From Amphritea japonica ATCC BAA-1530 (GTDB lineage Bacteria; Pseudomonadota; Gammaproteobacteria; Pseudomonadales; Balneatricaceae), in the NCBI RefSeq assembly GCF_016592435.1, contig NZ_AP014545.1, positions 2,984,693-3,048,692 of the forward strand: a DNA stretch of 64,000 nucleotides, read 5' to 3'. Shown here one piece after another: positions 16,853 to 26,309 of the stretch. Under the pieces are notes generated by a model. That model was not told the DNA's origin. It did no database searches and saw nothing but the letters and a program-made list of their open reading frames with translations. Numbering within the stretch: the first letter of the stretch is position 1; each line of letters starts with the position of its first letter. Position numbers and translations under genes: made by a program.

Positions 16853-17413
16853 TCAAGCCATATCCTGTAGGGATATTTCGAACAACGGTGTATAAATTGA
16901 ACCGCGTTCGCCAGGTTTACTCTGGAACAAAATAACCGAATCAGCCAGGCTGAAGAGATCAAGTTCCGGCCAGTCCTGTGGCGGTATAAATCGATTTTTA
17001 GCAGGCAAACGCCCCAGTGTGATATGCGGTTTAAAGTGTTCCTCTTCAAACTCAATACCCGCTTCTAAGGCGATCTCCATCATCAAACGATTGAGGCGAC
17101 TCAGCGCTTCATCTTGCGGACTCAGCGCAGCAACCACCGCCAGCTGTTTACTGATCGGATAATAATCGGCCGTATTCACATGAACCTGAAACGAGTTAAC
17201 ATCCGCCAACTTAGCCCGGGCGATCGCTTCCAGTCGATCAATCTGCCCCAAAGAGACATCACCAAGGAAGCAGAGTGTCAGGTGGTAGGACTCAGAATCA
17301 ACCCAATTGACTTCCACATGCTTATCATACTGACACAAGTTATCAGCATGGTCTGCCAGCCAGCGAGCAACAGCATCCGGCAGAGCCAGCGCAAAGAATG
17401 CACGTATTTCCAT
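16853..17413 (-). CDS. thpR: RNA 2',3'-cyclic phosphodiesterase (2H family)
   Basis: ThpR/LigT proteins open 2',3'-cyclic phosphates on RNA ends. The 186-residue protein has both catalytic HxTx motifs of the 2H phosphoesterases: HLTL in 'SYHLTLCFLGD' (near residue 45) and HITL in 'HFKPHITLGRL' (near residue 130). The start 'MEIRAFFALALPDAV' is the usual one for the family. The gene ends 31 bases before trhP on the same strand, and the pair may form an RNA-modification and processing operon. The physiological substrate in bacteria is uncertain. Confidence 0.92.
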   Translation of the reverse strand: MEIRAFFALALPDAVARWLADHADNLCQYDKHVEVNWVDSESYHLTLCFLGDVSLGQIDRLEAIARAKLADVNSFQVHVNTADYYPISKQLAVVAALSPQDEALSRLNRLMMEIALEAGIEFEEEHFKPHITLGRLPAKNRFIPPQDWPELDLFSLADSVILFQSKPGERGSIYTPLFEISLQDMA

Positions 17414-17505
17414 TAAAGCATCGTCTTCCTAATCAAAAAGACCCACTATTTTGCCCGTCCCGGGAGTGGATCGCAATCACTAAACTGTATAAAAAACACT
17501 CACTA

Positions 17506-18120
17506 TCAGACAGAAGCCTGCGAGCGAACTTTTTTCTGCACCGGCAAGGTTAAAATTCGGCTCAACCAACTGTTGATCGCCGGGTATGCCTTCAAATCAA
17601 ATCCTGCCACTTTTGGCCAGGAGAGAACGGCTGCACCATGGAAATCCGCTACAGTAAGCTTATCTGCAACCAGATACTCTTTGCCCTGCAGATGGCTCTC
17701 AAGCACTGGTAAAAAGCGCGCCAGTATTTGAGCCTGATGATCGATAACCGCCTGATCAGGTTCTCCCTGAGCATATTTAATTGCCAGCAACATCTCCAGT
17801 GCCGGCACCTCGATCTGATTACTGATAAACAGACTCCAGCGATACAGATCTGCTTCTTTCTCAAGAGTATCGACCCAAAGCTCACCATTCCCGTATTTAC
17901 GGGCCAGATAGAACAAGATCGCCTGACTCTCCCATAACACCAAATCACCATCAACCAGCGAAGGGAGTTTTCCCGTGGGGTTTATAGCCCGGTATTCATC
18001 ACTTTGCGTCGCTTCACTGCGCGGCTGCATCGGGATATTTTCATACTCCAGCCCCAACGTTTCAAGAACGCACATCACCATGCTGGCTCTGGAATAAACA
18101 CCACCATAAACTTTAATCAT
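17506..18120 (-). CDS. Glutathione S-transferase family protein
   Basis: This 204-residue protein has a thioredoxin-like N-terminal domain ('MIKVYGGVYSRASMVMCVLETLGLEYE') with the conserved cis-Pro segment 'GKLPSLVDGDLVLWESQAILFYLA', where Glu-Ser bind the glutathione gamma-glutamyl group. An all-helical C-terminal domain follows. The ATG at 18120 is preceded by AAGGAT; an in-frame GTG at 18138 is a poorer start. Bacterial members conjugate or isomerise electrophiles or act as peroxidases, and the class cannot be settled here. Serine residues after the first strand ('YSRAS') suggest a Ser-type rather than Cys-type catalytic centre. It is probably cotranscribed with the coiled-coil protein's neighbour region downstream of groEL, though the gap is short and shows no promoter. 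Confidence 0.88.
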   Translation of the reverse strand: MIKVYGGVYSRASMVMCVLETLGLEYENIPMQPRSEATQSDEYRAINPTGKLPSLVDGDLVLWESQAILFYLARKYGNGELWVDTLEKEADLYRWSLFISNQIEVPALEMLLAIKYAQGEPDQAVIDHQAQILARFLPVLESHLQGKEYLVADKLTVADFHGAAVLSWPKVAGFDLKAYPAINSWLSRILTLPVQKKVRSQASV

Positions 18121-18154
18121 TGAACTATCCTTTTCCACTGACGTACCATCAACG

Positions 18155-19099
18155 TTAGATCTGCTCTATTTTTAATTGCAGGTTATTCAGTTTCTGTCTG
18201 ATTTGCAGCAGCTCTTTATTCAGCAGTAACCGGGAGCCATCGATCGCTTTAACCGCCTGTTCATTCACCCTCACCCGACGCTCAAGACCGGCAGCTGAAC
18301 CCTGATTGGTTTTCATCGACTTCATCTCTTCCGCCAGGAAAGCCAGCTTTTTACTCAAATCACTTTGTGCGGATTCAATCGATTCTGACAACACCTGGAA
18401 CTCAGTACCCAATGCCGCAATACTCTGCTTAACCGCAGCCACCTGTTTAACGGCACCCTGCCCTTTCGCTTCAGCTGTTTTAATCTGCTTACCTAACATA
18501 GCCAGATCAGCTTTCAGACTTTTGAGTGTTTTTGCCTGCGCGCTCACCAGGGCGGTGCTTGCTGCCAGCTGTTTCTCTAACTCGGCAATTTTAGGGGCAT
18601 TACGCTGATGCGCCACTACCCATAACTTGGCAATTTCAGAATTCAGTTTGGCCGTTTCTGAGTCCAGCTTACTGAATTTCTGCTGTGTCGTTGATGCCTG
18701 TTTTTGCACCTGACTCTGCAGAGTCTCACCAGACTGGGCTGCACTGCTCTCAGCAACCTGTAACAATTGCTGTAACTCAAGCACTTTTTCATCTATGCCC
18801 TGACGCTCTGATTCAAGAGTCAACAGTTGCTGATGTTGCAGAAAGTTCCAATACGCTAAACCGCCCACAGAGGCCGCCAGTAACAAAATAATAAAAAAAC
18901 TCAGGCCGTTACCACCGGAACCACTCTTCTGGATAGAATCTGGCTGCTGATGATTACCATCACTCTGAGACTGCCCACCCTTCGGGGGTTCAGACTTAGA
19001 TTCAGACGCATTAACAGAAGTTTTTATTTCAGGCTCCCGTTCAGCCGGTCCAAAACTGGGCAGGTCCAGATCTTTATCCTGATCACGCATATCACTCAC
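18155..19099 (-). CDS. Membrane-anchored coiled-coil protein, unknown function
   Basis: This is a 314-residue protein that I do not recognise beyond its architecture. A polar, Pro/Ser-rich cytoplasmic N-terminus (about residues 1-65) leads to one transmembrane helix ('LSFFIILLLAASVGGLAYW', about 66-85). Then come about 220 residues of nearly continuous coiled coil rich in Gln, Leu, Lys and Ala, presumably periplasmic. It resembles in layout HemX-like or ZipA/TolA-type tethers, without their defining domains. The start may be the GTG at 19099 or the ATG at 19090; neither has a good ribosome-binding site. The GST gene begins 35 bases downstream, so the two may be one operon. Confidence 0.78.
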   Translation of the reverse strand: MSDMRDQDKDLDLPSFGPAEREPEIKTSVNASESKSEPPKGGQSQSDGNHQQPDSIQKSGSGGNGLSFFIILLLAASVGGLAYWNFLQHQQLLTLESERQGIDEKVLELQQLLQVAESSAAQSGETLQSQVQKQASTTQQKFSKLDSETAKLNSEIAKLWVVAHQRNAPKIAELEKQLAASTALVSAQAKTLKSLKADLAMLGKQIKTAEAKGQGAVKQVAAVKQSIAALGTEFQVLSESIESAQSDLSKKLAFLAEEMKSMKTNQGSAAGLERRVRVNEQAVKAIDGSRLLLNKELLQIRQKLNNLQLKIEQI

Positions 19100-19163
19100 T
19101 CAAATTGTGGGTTTGATTCAGAACAGTCGATTTTACACTATTCAGTCTTTTTTTGGCCAAAAG

Positions 19164-19192
19164 AAAAGCCCCGTGCAGAACACGGGGCTTTT
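19164..19192 (-). terminator. Intrinsic terminator of groESL
   Basis: A 12-bp G+C-rich stem AAAAGCCCCGTG / CACGGGGCTTTT with a CAGAA loop lies 29 bases beyond the groEL stop on the minus strand. Confidence 0.93.
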
Positions 19193-19220
19193 CAAATGGC
19201 TAAGGCGTAGTAAGCCGGTA

Positions 19221-20894
<1,674 letters not shown>

Positions 20895-20925
20895 TCAATC
20901 AAAAACGTTTGCCAGTCAGCTGAAC

Positions 20926-21219
20926 TCAGCTTTCCAGTACACCGTAGATATCGCTTTCATTCATGATCAGCAGCTCTTCGCCGTCAACTTTAACGGTATT
21001 TGATCCTGCGTACTGACCGAACAGTACAGTGTCACCGACCTGGACATCTAAAGCCTGAACTTCACCAGTGCTGGTAATACGACCAGTACCAATAGCCAGA
21101 ACTTCACCCTGATTAGGCTTTTCTGCAGCAGAACCTGGTAGCACGATACCACTTGCGGTAGTTGCTTCTTCTTCTTTGCGGCGAACAACAACACGGTCGT
21201 GAAGCGGACGAATTTTCAT
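20926..21219 (-). CDS. groS: Co-chaperonin GroES (10 kDa)
   Basis: GroES caps the GroEL ring as a heptamer. The 97-residue protein starts '[18 protein letters not shown]' and contains the mobile loop '[19 protein letters not shown]', whose hydrophobic GIVL tripeptide contacts GroEL. It ends with the family's '[17 protein letters not shown]'. An AGGAGAT ribosome-binding site precedes the ATG at 21219. It is the first gene of the heat-shock operon. Confidence 0.98.
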   Translation of the reverse strand: MKIRPLHDRVVVRRKEEEATTASGIVLPGSAAEKPNQGEVLAIGTGRITSTGEVQALDVQVGDTVLFGQYAGSNTVKVDGEELLIMNESDIYGVLES

Positions 21220-21309
21220 TGAATCTATCTCCTGATCTCTTGATCAAAAAAGTGATTTTTGTTTTAAAGCGCAGTAGCCGAAGCCACTACGTACCATTAG
21301 ATGACTGAA

Positions 21310-21338
21310 TAAATGGGGGCGGTAAAAATCATTTCAAC
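21310..21338 (-). promoter_or_regulatory. Sigma-32 heat-shock promoter of groESL
   Basis: On the minus strand a -35 GTTGAAA (21338-21332) is separated by 13 bases from a -10 CCCCATTTA (21318-21310). The E. coli sigma-32 consensus is CTTGAAA, 13-15 bases, CCCATNT, so only the first -35 base differs. It lies about 95 bases upstream of the groES ATG, a normal leader length. No CIRCE inverted repeat is seen, so HrcA control is unlikely. Confidence 0.9.
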
Positions 21339-21355
21339 GCCCAGTAGAAAAAAAT

Positions 21356-21838
21356 TTAATCTTCGCGACGAAAATCGCCATCAATCACATCGCCATCCCG
21401 GTCTTTACCCTGAGGATGCAGAGGATGAGCTCGGTGAACGAAAGGCGTTTCAGCATTACCATCCTGCTGTTGCTGCGACATAGCCACAACCGTAAAGCGA
21501 CTCATCACCAGCCGGGCAAAACGTTTACGCGTAAAAGGAATAAGGCAGAGAAAACCCACGACATCGGTGACAAATCCAGGTGTCAGCAACAGCGCACCAC
21601 CTACGGCAAGCACAATCCCTTCGACCATCTCATTTCCGGGTATCTGCCCCTCATTCATACGCTGCTGAGCCCGCGCCAACGTAGAAATCCCCTGATAACG
21701 CAACATATTAACGCCAATGAACGCCGACAGAAGTACCAGACCCACGGTGTACCAGGCACCAATAGCCTGCCCCACGTTAATCAACAGAGTAATCTCAATT
21801 ACCGGAACGATAATAAAAAGTAAAAACAGAAAACGCAT
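21356..21838 (-). CDS. fxsA: FxsA-family membrane protein
   Basis: FxsA was named because its overproduction suppresses exclusion of phage T7 by the F plasmid; its normal role is unknown. The 160-residue protein shows the family pattern: 'MRFLFLLFIIVPVIEITLLINVG' as first helix, a second helix, 'ARAQQRMNEGQIPGNEMVEG', then 'GGALLLTPGFVTDVVGFLCLIP' and a polar C-terminal tail. Genomic pairing of fxsA with groESL is common in gammaproteobacteria. Here it is codirectional upstream, with the groESL promoter lying just after its stop codon. Some fxsA readthrough into groESL is possible. Confidence 0.92.
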   Translation of the reverse strand: MRFLFLLFIIVPVIEITLLINVGQAIGAWYTVGLVLLSAFIGVNMLRYQGISTLARAQQRMNEGQIPGNEMVEGIVLAVGGALLLTPGFVTDVVGFLCLIPFTRKRFARLVMSRFTVVAMSQQQQDGNAETPFVHRAHPLHPQGKDRDGDVIDGDFRRED

Positions 21839-22073
21839 AGTACTCCAACCTTCTGCGCCGGAATCATACCGGGCTATCGAAAATATTTTTTCTTTAGATC
21901 TAAATAAGCACTAAAGAATTGCGAATAGAAAAAACGCCTGTTAATCAACATAGTTAGGGGCATTTTCTCATTTTTCAACCCTTCTCCAATAACGAGCAAT
22001 CGCAGCATTTACATTAAAAAACCTCAAAAAACACAAGTACCGTCATGCAATATTATCTCTTACCAATCAGTCA

Positions 22074-22124
22074 CTTAATAAACAACTCCTTAATTTTCAA
22101 CATGGTAACCCGTTGTTTATTAAG
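22074..22124. repeat. 13-bp perfect inverted repeat in a 420-base intergenic region
   Basis: CTTAATAAACAAC (22074-22086) is exactly complementary to GTTGTTTATTAAG (22112-22124), with 25 bases between. The gap 21839-22258 upstream of the SDR gene is strongly AT-rich. This repeat and the promoter at 22197-22222 are the only ordered elements I see in it. It could be a two-half operator, a cruciform or the stem of a leader RNA. Confidence 0.6.
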
Positions 22125-22196
22125 AAATAAGCAATCTAACACTTTTAGGCAGTAGACTTTTGTGCAGAAGCGTTATAAGTTCTTACTCAGCATATT

Positions 22197-22222
22197 TTGC
22201 AATGCACAATAACTGCTATATT
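22197..22222 (+). promoter_or_regulatory. SDR gene promoter with TTGCAATGCA operator-like element
   Basis: A -10-like TATATT lies at 22217-22222. The decamer TTGCAATGCA (22197-22206) begins 20 bases upstream of it, overlapping where a -35 would sit. The decamer matches the element in the phasin promoter in 9 of 10 bases and at nearly the same distance from the -10. A small AT hairpin (CTATATT/AATATAG, 22216-22238) follows. Transcription-factor identity is inferred, not seen. Confidence 0.45.
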
Positions 22223-22258
22223 AAAAATTAAAATATAGAAGATAAGGTAGTAGAACTG

Positions 22259-23020
22259 ATGGAATTGAAAGATAAAGTAATCGTTGTAACCGGCGGTGGT
22301 CGTGGTCTGGGTCGTGCTATGGCGTTGGAACTGGCGCAAAAAGGCGCGAAGCTGGCACTGGCTGATCTGGATCAGGAAGGTCTGGATGAGACCATTGGTA
22401 TGTGTATGGAGTTCGGCGTAGAAGCCCGTGGTTACATCGCAAACGTTGCTGACGAAGCTTCTGTTGAAAAGCTGTTCGCCGACGTGGCATCCGACTTTGG
22501 CGCACTGAATGGCCTGGTAAACAACGCTGGCGTTACGCGTGACGGCCTGTTTATTAAAGTTAAAGAAGGTAAAGTTGTTGGCAAGATGAGCCTGGACAAC
22601 TGGAATCTGGTTATGGACGTAAACCTGACCGGTACTTTCCTGTGCGGCCGTGAAGCAGCTATCAAGATGATCGAGCTGGGCTGTGAAGGCTGTATCGTCA
22701 ACATCTCTTCAATTTCACGTCACGGCAACATGGGCCAGACTAACTACACTGCGACTAAAGCAGGCGTACAGGCAATGGCTGTTACCTGGGCTAAAGAACT
22801 GGCTCGTTACGGTATCCGTGCAGCATCAATCGCTCCAGGTTATATCGCGACTGAAATGGTTATGAGCATGAAGCCAGAAGCACTGGAAAAGATCGCTGCT
22901 GGCATCCCTGCTAAGCGTCTGGGCAAGCCACAGGAGATCGCTAACACTGTAGCCTTCATCATGGAAAATGACTATGTTAATGGTCGTTGCATCGAGGTTG
23001 ATGGTGCGCTTCGAGTTTAA
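22259..23020 (+). CDS. SDR-family 3-oxoacyl-ACP/acetoacetyl-CoA reductase-like protein
   Basis: This is a 253-residue classical short-chain dehydrogenase of the FabG/PhaB type. The NAD(P) loop is TGGGRGLG (residues 11-18), followed by NNAG, then catalytic Ser in 'NISSISRHGN' and 'YTATKAG' with Tyr and Lys, ending 'GRCIEVDGALRV'. A short insert 'LFIKVKEGKVVGKMS' is seen in a gammaproteobacterial FabG-like subgroup. Codon use is extremely biased (CTG, CGT, GGT), implying high expression. It is monocistronic with a strong terminator. The promoter shares an element with the phasin promoter, which favours a role in polyhydroxyalkanoate precursor reduction. Ordinary fatty-acid synthesis is less likely because no fab genes adjoin. 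Exact substrate is unproven. Confidence 0.85.
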   Translation: MELKDKVIVVTGGGRGLGRAMALELAQKGAKLALADLDQEGLDETIGMCMEFGVEARGYIANVADEASVEKLFADVASDFGALNGLVNNAGVTRDGLFIKVKEGKVVGKMSLDNWNLVMDVNLTGTFLCGREAAIKMIELGCEGCIVNISSISRHGNMGQTNYTATKAGVQAMAVTWAKELARYGIRAASIAPGYIATEMVMSMKPEALEKIAAGIPAKRLGKPQEIANTVAFIMENDYVNGRCIEVDGALRV

Positions 23021-23042
23021 TTTCTAACTCAAGCTACTCAAT

Positions 23043-23072
23043 AAAAAAGCCAGCAGAAATGCTGGCTTTTTT
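23043..23072 (+). terminator. Intrinsic terminator of the SDR gene
   Basis: A 13-bp stem AAAAAAGCCAGCA / TGCTGGCTTTTTT with a GAAA tetraloop and a T7 run begins 23 bases after the stop codon. Confidence 0.95.
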
Positions 23073-23291
23073 TGTTTTATATTTGTGCCGTCCTATAATA
23101 ATTTGTATCTTATTAGCACCCCCTCGTTTAATCGAACTTAACCACAGCACCTAACCTTCCTGACAGCTGTCTATACGTTAAAAAAACAACCTCAGGTATA
23201 AAGAGGCCAGAACAAAAAGAGCCCTTCTCAATTGTTGCCTCCATCGCTGATGAAAGAGACAATGATGCTCCATTCAAGCAAGGAACTGACA

Positions 23292-24710
23292 ATGTCGTCT
23301 GCGCCATCCGGATCTGAATCCTGGATTCAATCCAGTAAAATCTATCTGCATCCACGAGCGATCACTCTTTTTTTCCTGGGTTTTTCATCCGGACTACCTA
23401 TATTGCTGGTGTTTGGCACCTTGTCTTTCTGGCTCCGCGAGGCAGGCATAGAGCGCAGTGTAATTACCTATTTCTCGTGGGTGGGGCTGGCTTATGGCTT
23501 TAAATGGATCTGGGCTCCTCTCATAGATCGTCTACCGATTCCTTTGCTTTCAACGCTACTTGGTAGAAGGCGAAGCTGGCTGGTGTTGGCACAACTGATG
23601 CTGATCTTTAGCTTATCTGGACTGGCATTTTCAAATCCGTTGGTAAACCTCGAAGCGATGGCTATCCTGGCGCTCGTCGTAGCCTTTAGCTCTGCAACTC
23701 AAGACATAGTCATCGACGCTTACCGCATTGAATCGGCAGGAGAAAGACTTCAGGCCGCTATGGCCGCTACCTATATGGCTGGCTATCGTATCGCCATGAT
23801 TGTTGCTGGCGCCGGAGCATTATCTCTGGCCGCCTGGGCATCACCGGCTAGTGATGCTTATTCAATGGAGGCCTGGCGCACCGCATATCTATTTATGGCA
23901 GCCCTGATGGGTATCGGCCTGCTAACCAGCTTCATCATCACAGAGCCAAAAGCGGTGGATATGGATCAGGAAACCTTAGAGCAACAACAAAAAGTTGTCG
24001 CCTTCAGCGAAGGTCTTGCCCATCTTCCACACTGGCTCTCACGTTGTCTGGGGTGGCTTTATATCGCTCTTTTCTGTCCTTTCCGCGACTTTATTCAGCG
24101 TTACGGAATGCAGGCCATTATTATCCTGGCACTGATCAGCACGTACCGCATTTCCGACGTAATCCTTGGCATTATTGCCAATGTTTTCTATGTCGATATG
24201 GGGTTTACTAAAGAAGAGATCAGCAAAATTATCAAAGTCTATGGTGTCATAATGACCATTATTGGCGCTGGTGTTGGTGGGATTCTGGTCAATCGTTTTG
24301 GAGTCATGAAGATCCTGTTCAGCGGGGCATTACTGGTTGCACTGACTAACCTGTTGTTTGCCTGGTTGGCCAGCGTAGGCAACGACACGCTTGTTCTGAC
24401 TGTCGTGATCTCCCTGGACAACCTCAGTGGAGGTATTGCAACCGCCGCCTTTGTTGCTTACCTTTCCAGCCTGACTAACATCCAGTATTCGGCCACACAA
24501 TACGCGCTATTCAGCTCAGTGATGCTGCTATTCCCTAAGTTTCTAGGCGGATTTTCAGGTGGGTTTGTCGATAGTTTCGGATATATCTGGTTCTTTAGCG
24601 GGGCTGCATTATTGGGATTACCCGTACTGATACTGGTCTGGATGGCTTCCCGGGCACAGCAAAAGAGCCGTACAGAAAAGAATGCTCAGGAATCGGTTAC
24701 CGATACCTGA
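23292..24710 (+). CDS. ampG: AmpG-family muropeptide permease (MFS)
   Basis: AmpG imports GlcNAc-anhydroMurNAc peptides released during wall turnover and links recycling to AmpC beta-lactamase induction. The protein (472 residues from the ATG at 23292, which has AAGGA seven bases upstream) has about 12 transmembrane helices. Its family segments are 'LFFLGFSSGLPILLVFGTLSFWLREAGI', 'GLAYGFKWIWAPLIDRLP', 'SSATQDIVIDAYRIE' and 'SGGIATAAFVAYLSSL'. An upstream in-frame TTG at 23232 would add 20 unlikely residues. It converges on yajQ with a 14-base gap. A separate general peptide MFS role cannot be excluded, but the Asp-Ala-Tyr-Arg motif supports AmpG. Confidence 0.9.
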   Translation: MSSAPSGSESWIQSSKIYLHPRAITLFFLGFSSGLPILLVFGTLSFWLREAGIERSVITYFSWVGLAYGFKWIWAPLIDRLPIPLLSTLLGRRRSWLVLAQLMLIFSLSGLAFSNPLVNLEAMAILALVVAFSSATQDIVIDAYRIESAGERLQAAMAATYMAGYRIAMIVAGAGALSLAAWASPASDAYSMEAWRTAYLFMAALMGIGLLTSFIITEPKAVDMDQETLEQQQKVVAFSEGLAHLPHWLSRCLGWLYIALFCPFRDFIQRYGMQAIIILALISTYRISDVILGIIANVFYVDMGFTKEEISKIIKVYGVIMTIIGAGVGGILVNRFGVMKILFSGALLVALTNLLFAWLASVGNDTLVLTVVISLDNLSGGIATAAFVAYLSSLTNIQYSATQYALFSSVMLLFPKFLGGFSGGFVDSFGYIWFFSGAALLGLPVLILVWMASRAQQKSRTEKNAQESVTDT

Positions 24711-24724
24711 ACAAGCAAGCGTTA

Positions 24725-25207
24725 TTAATCGCGGAAATTCGTGTATTGAAGGGGCAGCTCAAGATCAGCTTCACGTAACAGCGCCATAACCTGCTGAAGG
24801 TCATCACGTTTTTTCCCCGTCACTCGCACCTGTTCGCCCTGAACCTGGGATTGAACTTTCAGCTTGGCATCTTTGATCATTTTAACAACTTTCTTACTGA
24901 ACGGCTGATCCAACCCTTGCTTCAGCGTCACGATCTGACGCGCACGCATATGCACGGTCTGCGCCTCACCGATCTCAAGACTCTTAGTATCAATCTTTCG
25001 GCCCACCAGCTTATTACGCAGAATATCCATCATCTGCTGCAACTGAAAATCCACCTCAGCCTGCAGCGTGATCACTTCACCCGCCAATTCAAAGGTCGCA
25101 TCAACTTTATTAAAGTCATAACGGGTACCCAGCTCACGGTTTGCCTGGTCTACCGCGTTGTTTACTTCATGCAGATCCAGCTCTGACACGATATCAAATG
25201 ATGGCAT
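24725..25207 (-). CDS. yajQ: YajQ-family nucleotide-binding protein
   Basis: YajQ proteins bind nucleotides or RNA; some bind cyclic di-GMP and act as transcription co-factors. The 160-residue length is typical. The start 'MPSFDIVSELDLHEVNNAVDQANREL' and the end 'LREADLELPLQYTNFRD' are diagnostic, with the duplicated ferredoxin-like fold between them ('GKKRDDLQQVMALLRE'). It is monocistronic and divergent from the ketopantoate reductase gene. A cyclic di-GMP link would pair with the GGDEF-EAL sensor at 7515-11048, but this is only suggested by family knowledge. Confidence 0.96.
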   Translation of the reverse strand: MPSFDIVSELDLHEVNNAVDQANRELGTRYDFNKVDATFELAGEVITLQAEVDFQLQQMMDILRNKLVGRKIDTKSLEIGEAQTVHMRARQIVTLKQGLDQPFSKKVVKMIKDAKLKVQSQVQGEQVRVTGKKRDDLQQVMALLREADLELPLQYTNFRD

Positions 25208-25326
25208 CGAAATTACTCCTTAAAACAATCACCGCGCACCTGCGGCCTAATTCGTTTGATCCTGCCTATCATACCGTTATGATGGACAGACACCTACCCC
25301 ATTCAGCAAGAGTTTTGGAATCGATA

Positions 25327-26238
25327 ATGCAGTGGCATATTATAGGCGCAGGAGCGATTGGTCTGCTCTGGGCCAGCAAATTACATAAGGCAGGCCATCA
25401 TGTCAGTCTGATTCTTAGAAATCAGGAAAAGCTGGATCAATACCGCAATAACGGACACTTTTCTGTCACGACAAACGAACAGACAGAACACTTCGAAACA
25501 GCGGTAGAGCTGGCCGATAATACGACACCTATCCACCAGCTACTGATCACCACAAAATCTTTTGCTGCAGTAGATGCCTTTAACTCAATCCGCCACCGAC
25601 TAGCCGATGATGTCCGTATTCTTTTATTACATAACGGTATGGGGCCACAACAGCAACTCGTCGATGACAATCCGGCATTAGAAATATGGGCCGGCAGCAC
25701 AACCGATGGCGCATACTTCAACGCCCCCTTTAATCTTATTCGAGCAGGTATCGGCGACACCCAGATCGGCAGGCTCTCAAAACAGGGTAACGATCAGCTG
25801 TTTGAAGAGATAGCTGCTGTCGATAACAGGTTGAAACTGACAACTGATATCAACTCTGTTTTATGGCGAAAGCTGGCTATCAACTGCGCCATCAACCCCC
25901 TAACGGCACTGTACAATTGCCGTAATGGCGATCTGATTAAGTATACCGATCGGCGGGCTGCAATGGCCCAAATCTGCAAAGAAATAGACAACGTAGCCGA
26001 AGCGTCAGGCATCTTTCTTTTTGAGCGAAAGTTAATGGAACAAGCCTGGGATGTAGCAGAGCTGACCGGAAACAATCACTCATCGATGCAACAGGATGTT
26101 AGTCATAGTCGTGCCACTGAAATTGAGACCATTACCGGTTTCTTTTGCAAGATCGCAGAACAGGTTGGCATAGCCGTACCCGCAAACCAACTCGTTCTGG
26201 AAGCGATACGTACGATTAATGAACCAGACGACAATTAA
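25327..26238 (+). CDS. panE: 2-dehydropantoate 2-reductase (ketopantoate reductase) family
   Basis: PanE reduces ketopantoate to pantoate with NADPH in coenzyme A synthesis. The 303-residue protein from the ATG at 25327 starts with the Rossmann loop 'MQWHIIGAGAIGLLWASKL'. It has the conserved 'TTKSFAAVDAF' and 'LLHNGMGPQQQL' and the C-terminal 'SVLWRKLAINCAINPLTALYNCRNG', whose Lys and Asn are the catalytic residues. The frame stays open to 25141 across yajQ's start region, but that part is antisense to yajQ and has no better start. Divergent family members act on other substrates, so the function is likely rather than certain. Confidence 0.9.
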   Translation: MQWHIIGAGAIGLLWASKLHKAGHHVSLILRNQEKLDQYRNNGHFSVTTNEQTEHFETAVELADNTTPIHQLLITTKSFAAVDAFNSIRHRLADDVRILLLHNGMGPQQQLVDDNPALEIWAGSTTDGAYFNAPFNLIRAGIGDTQIGRLSKQGNDQLFEEIAAVDNRLKLTTDINSVLWRKLAINCAINPLTALYNCRNGDLIKYTDRRAAMAQICKEIDNVAEASGIFLFERKLMEQAWDVAELTGNNHSSMQQDVSHSRATEIETITGFFCKIAEQVGIAVPANQLVLEAIRTINEPDDN

Positions 26239-26309
26239 CCCCTGATCACAGCTAATTATTAATTACTAAACTCATAAAAGGACGTAACGATGACCAAAAA
26301 AAATCGGAG

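Noticed and set aside
25141-25326. Extended N-terminus of the ketopantoate reductase
   Set aside because: The extension is antisense to the yajQ start and lacks the family pattern; the Rossmann loop begins right after the ATG at 25327.
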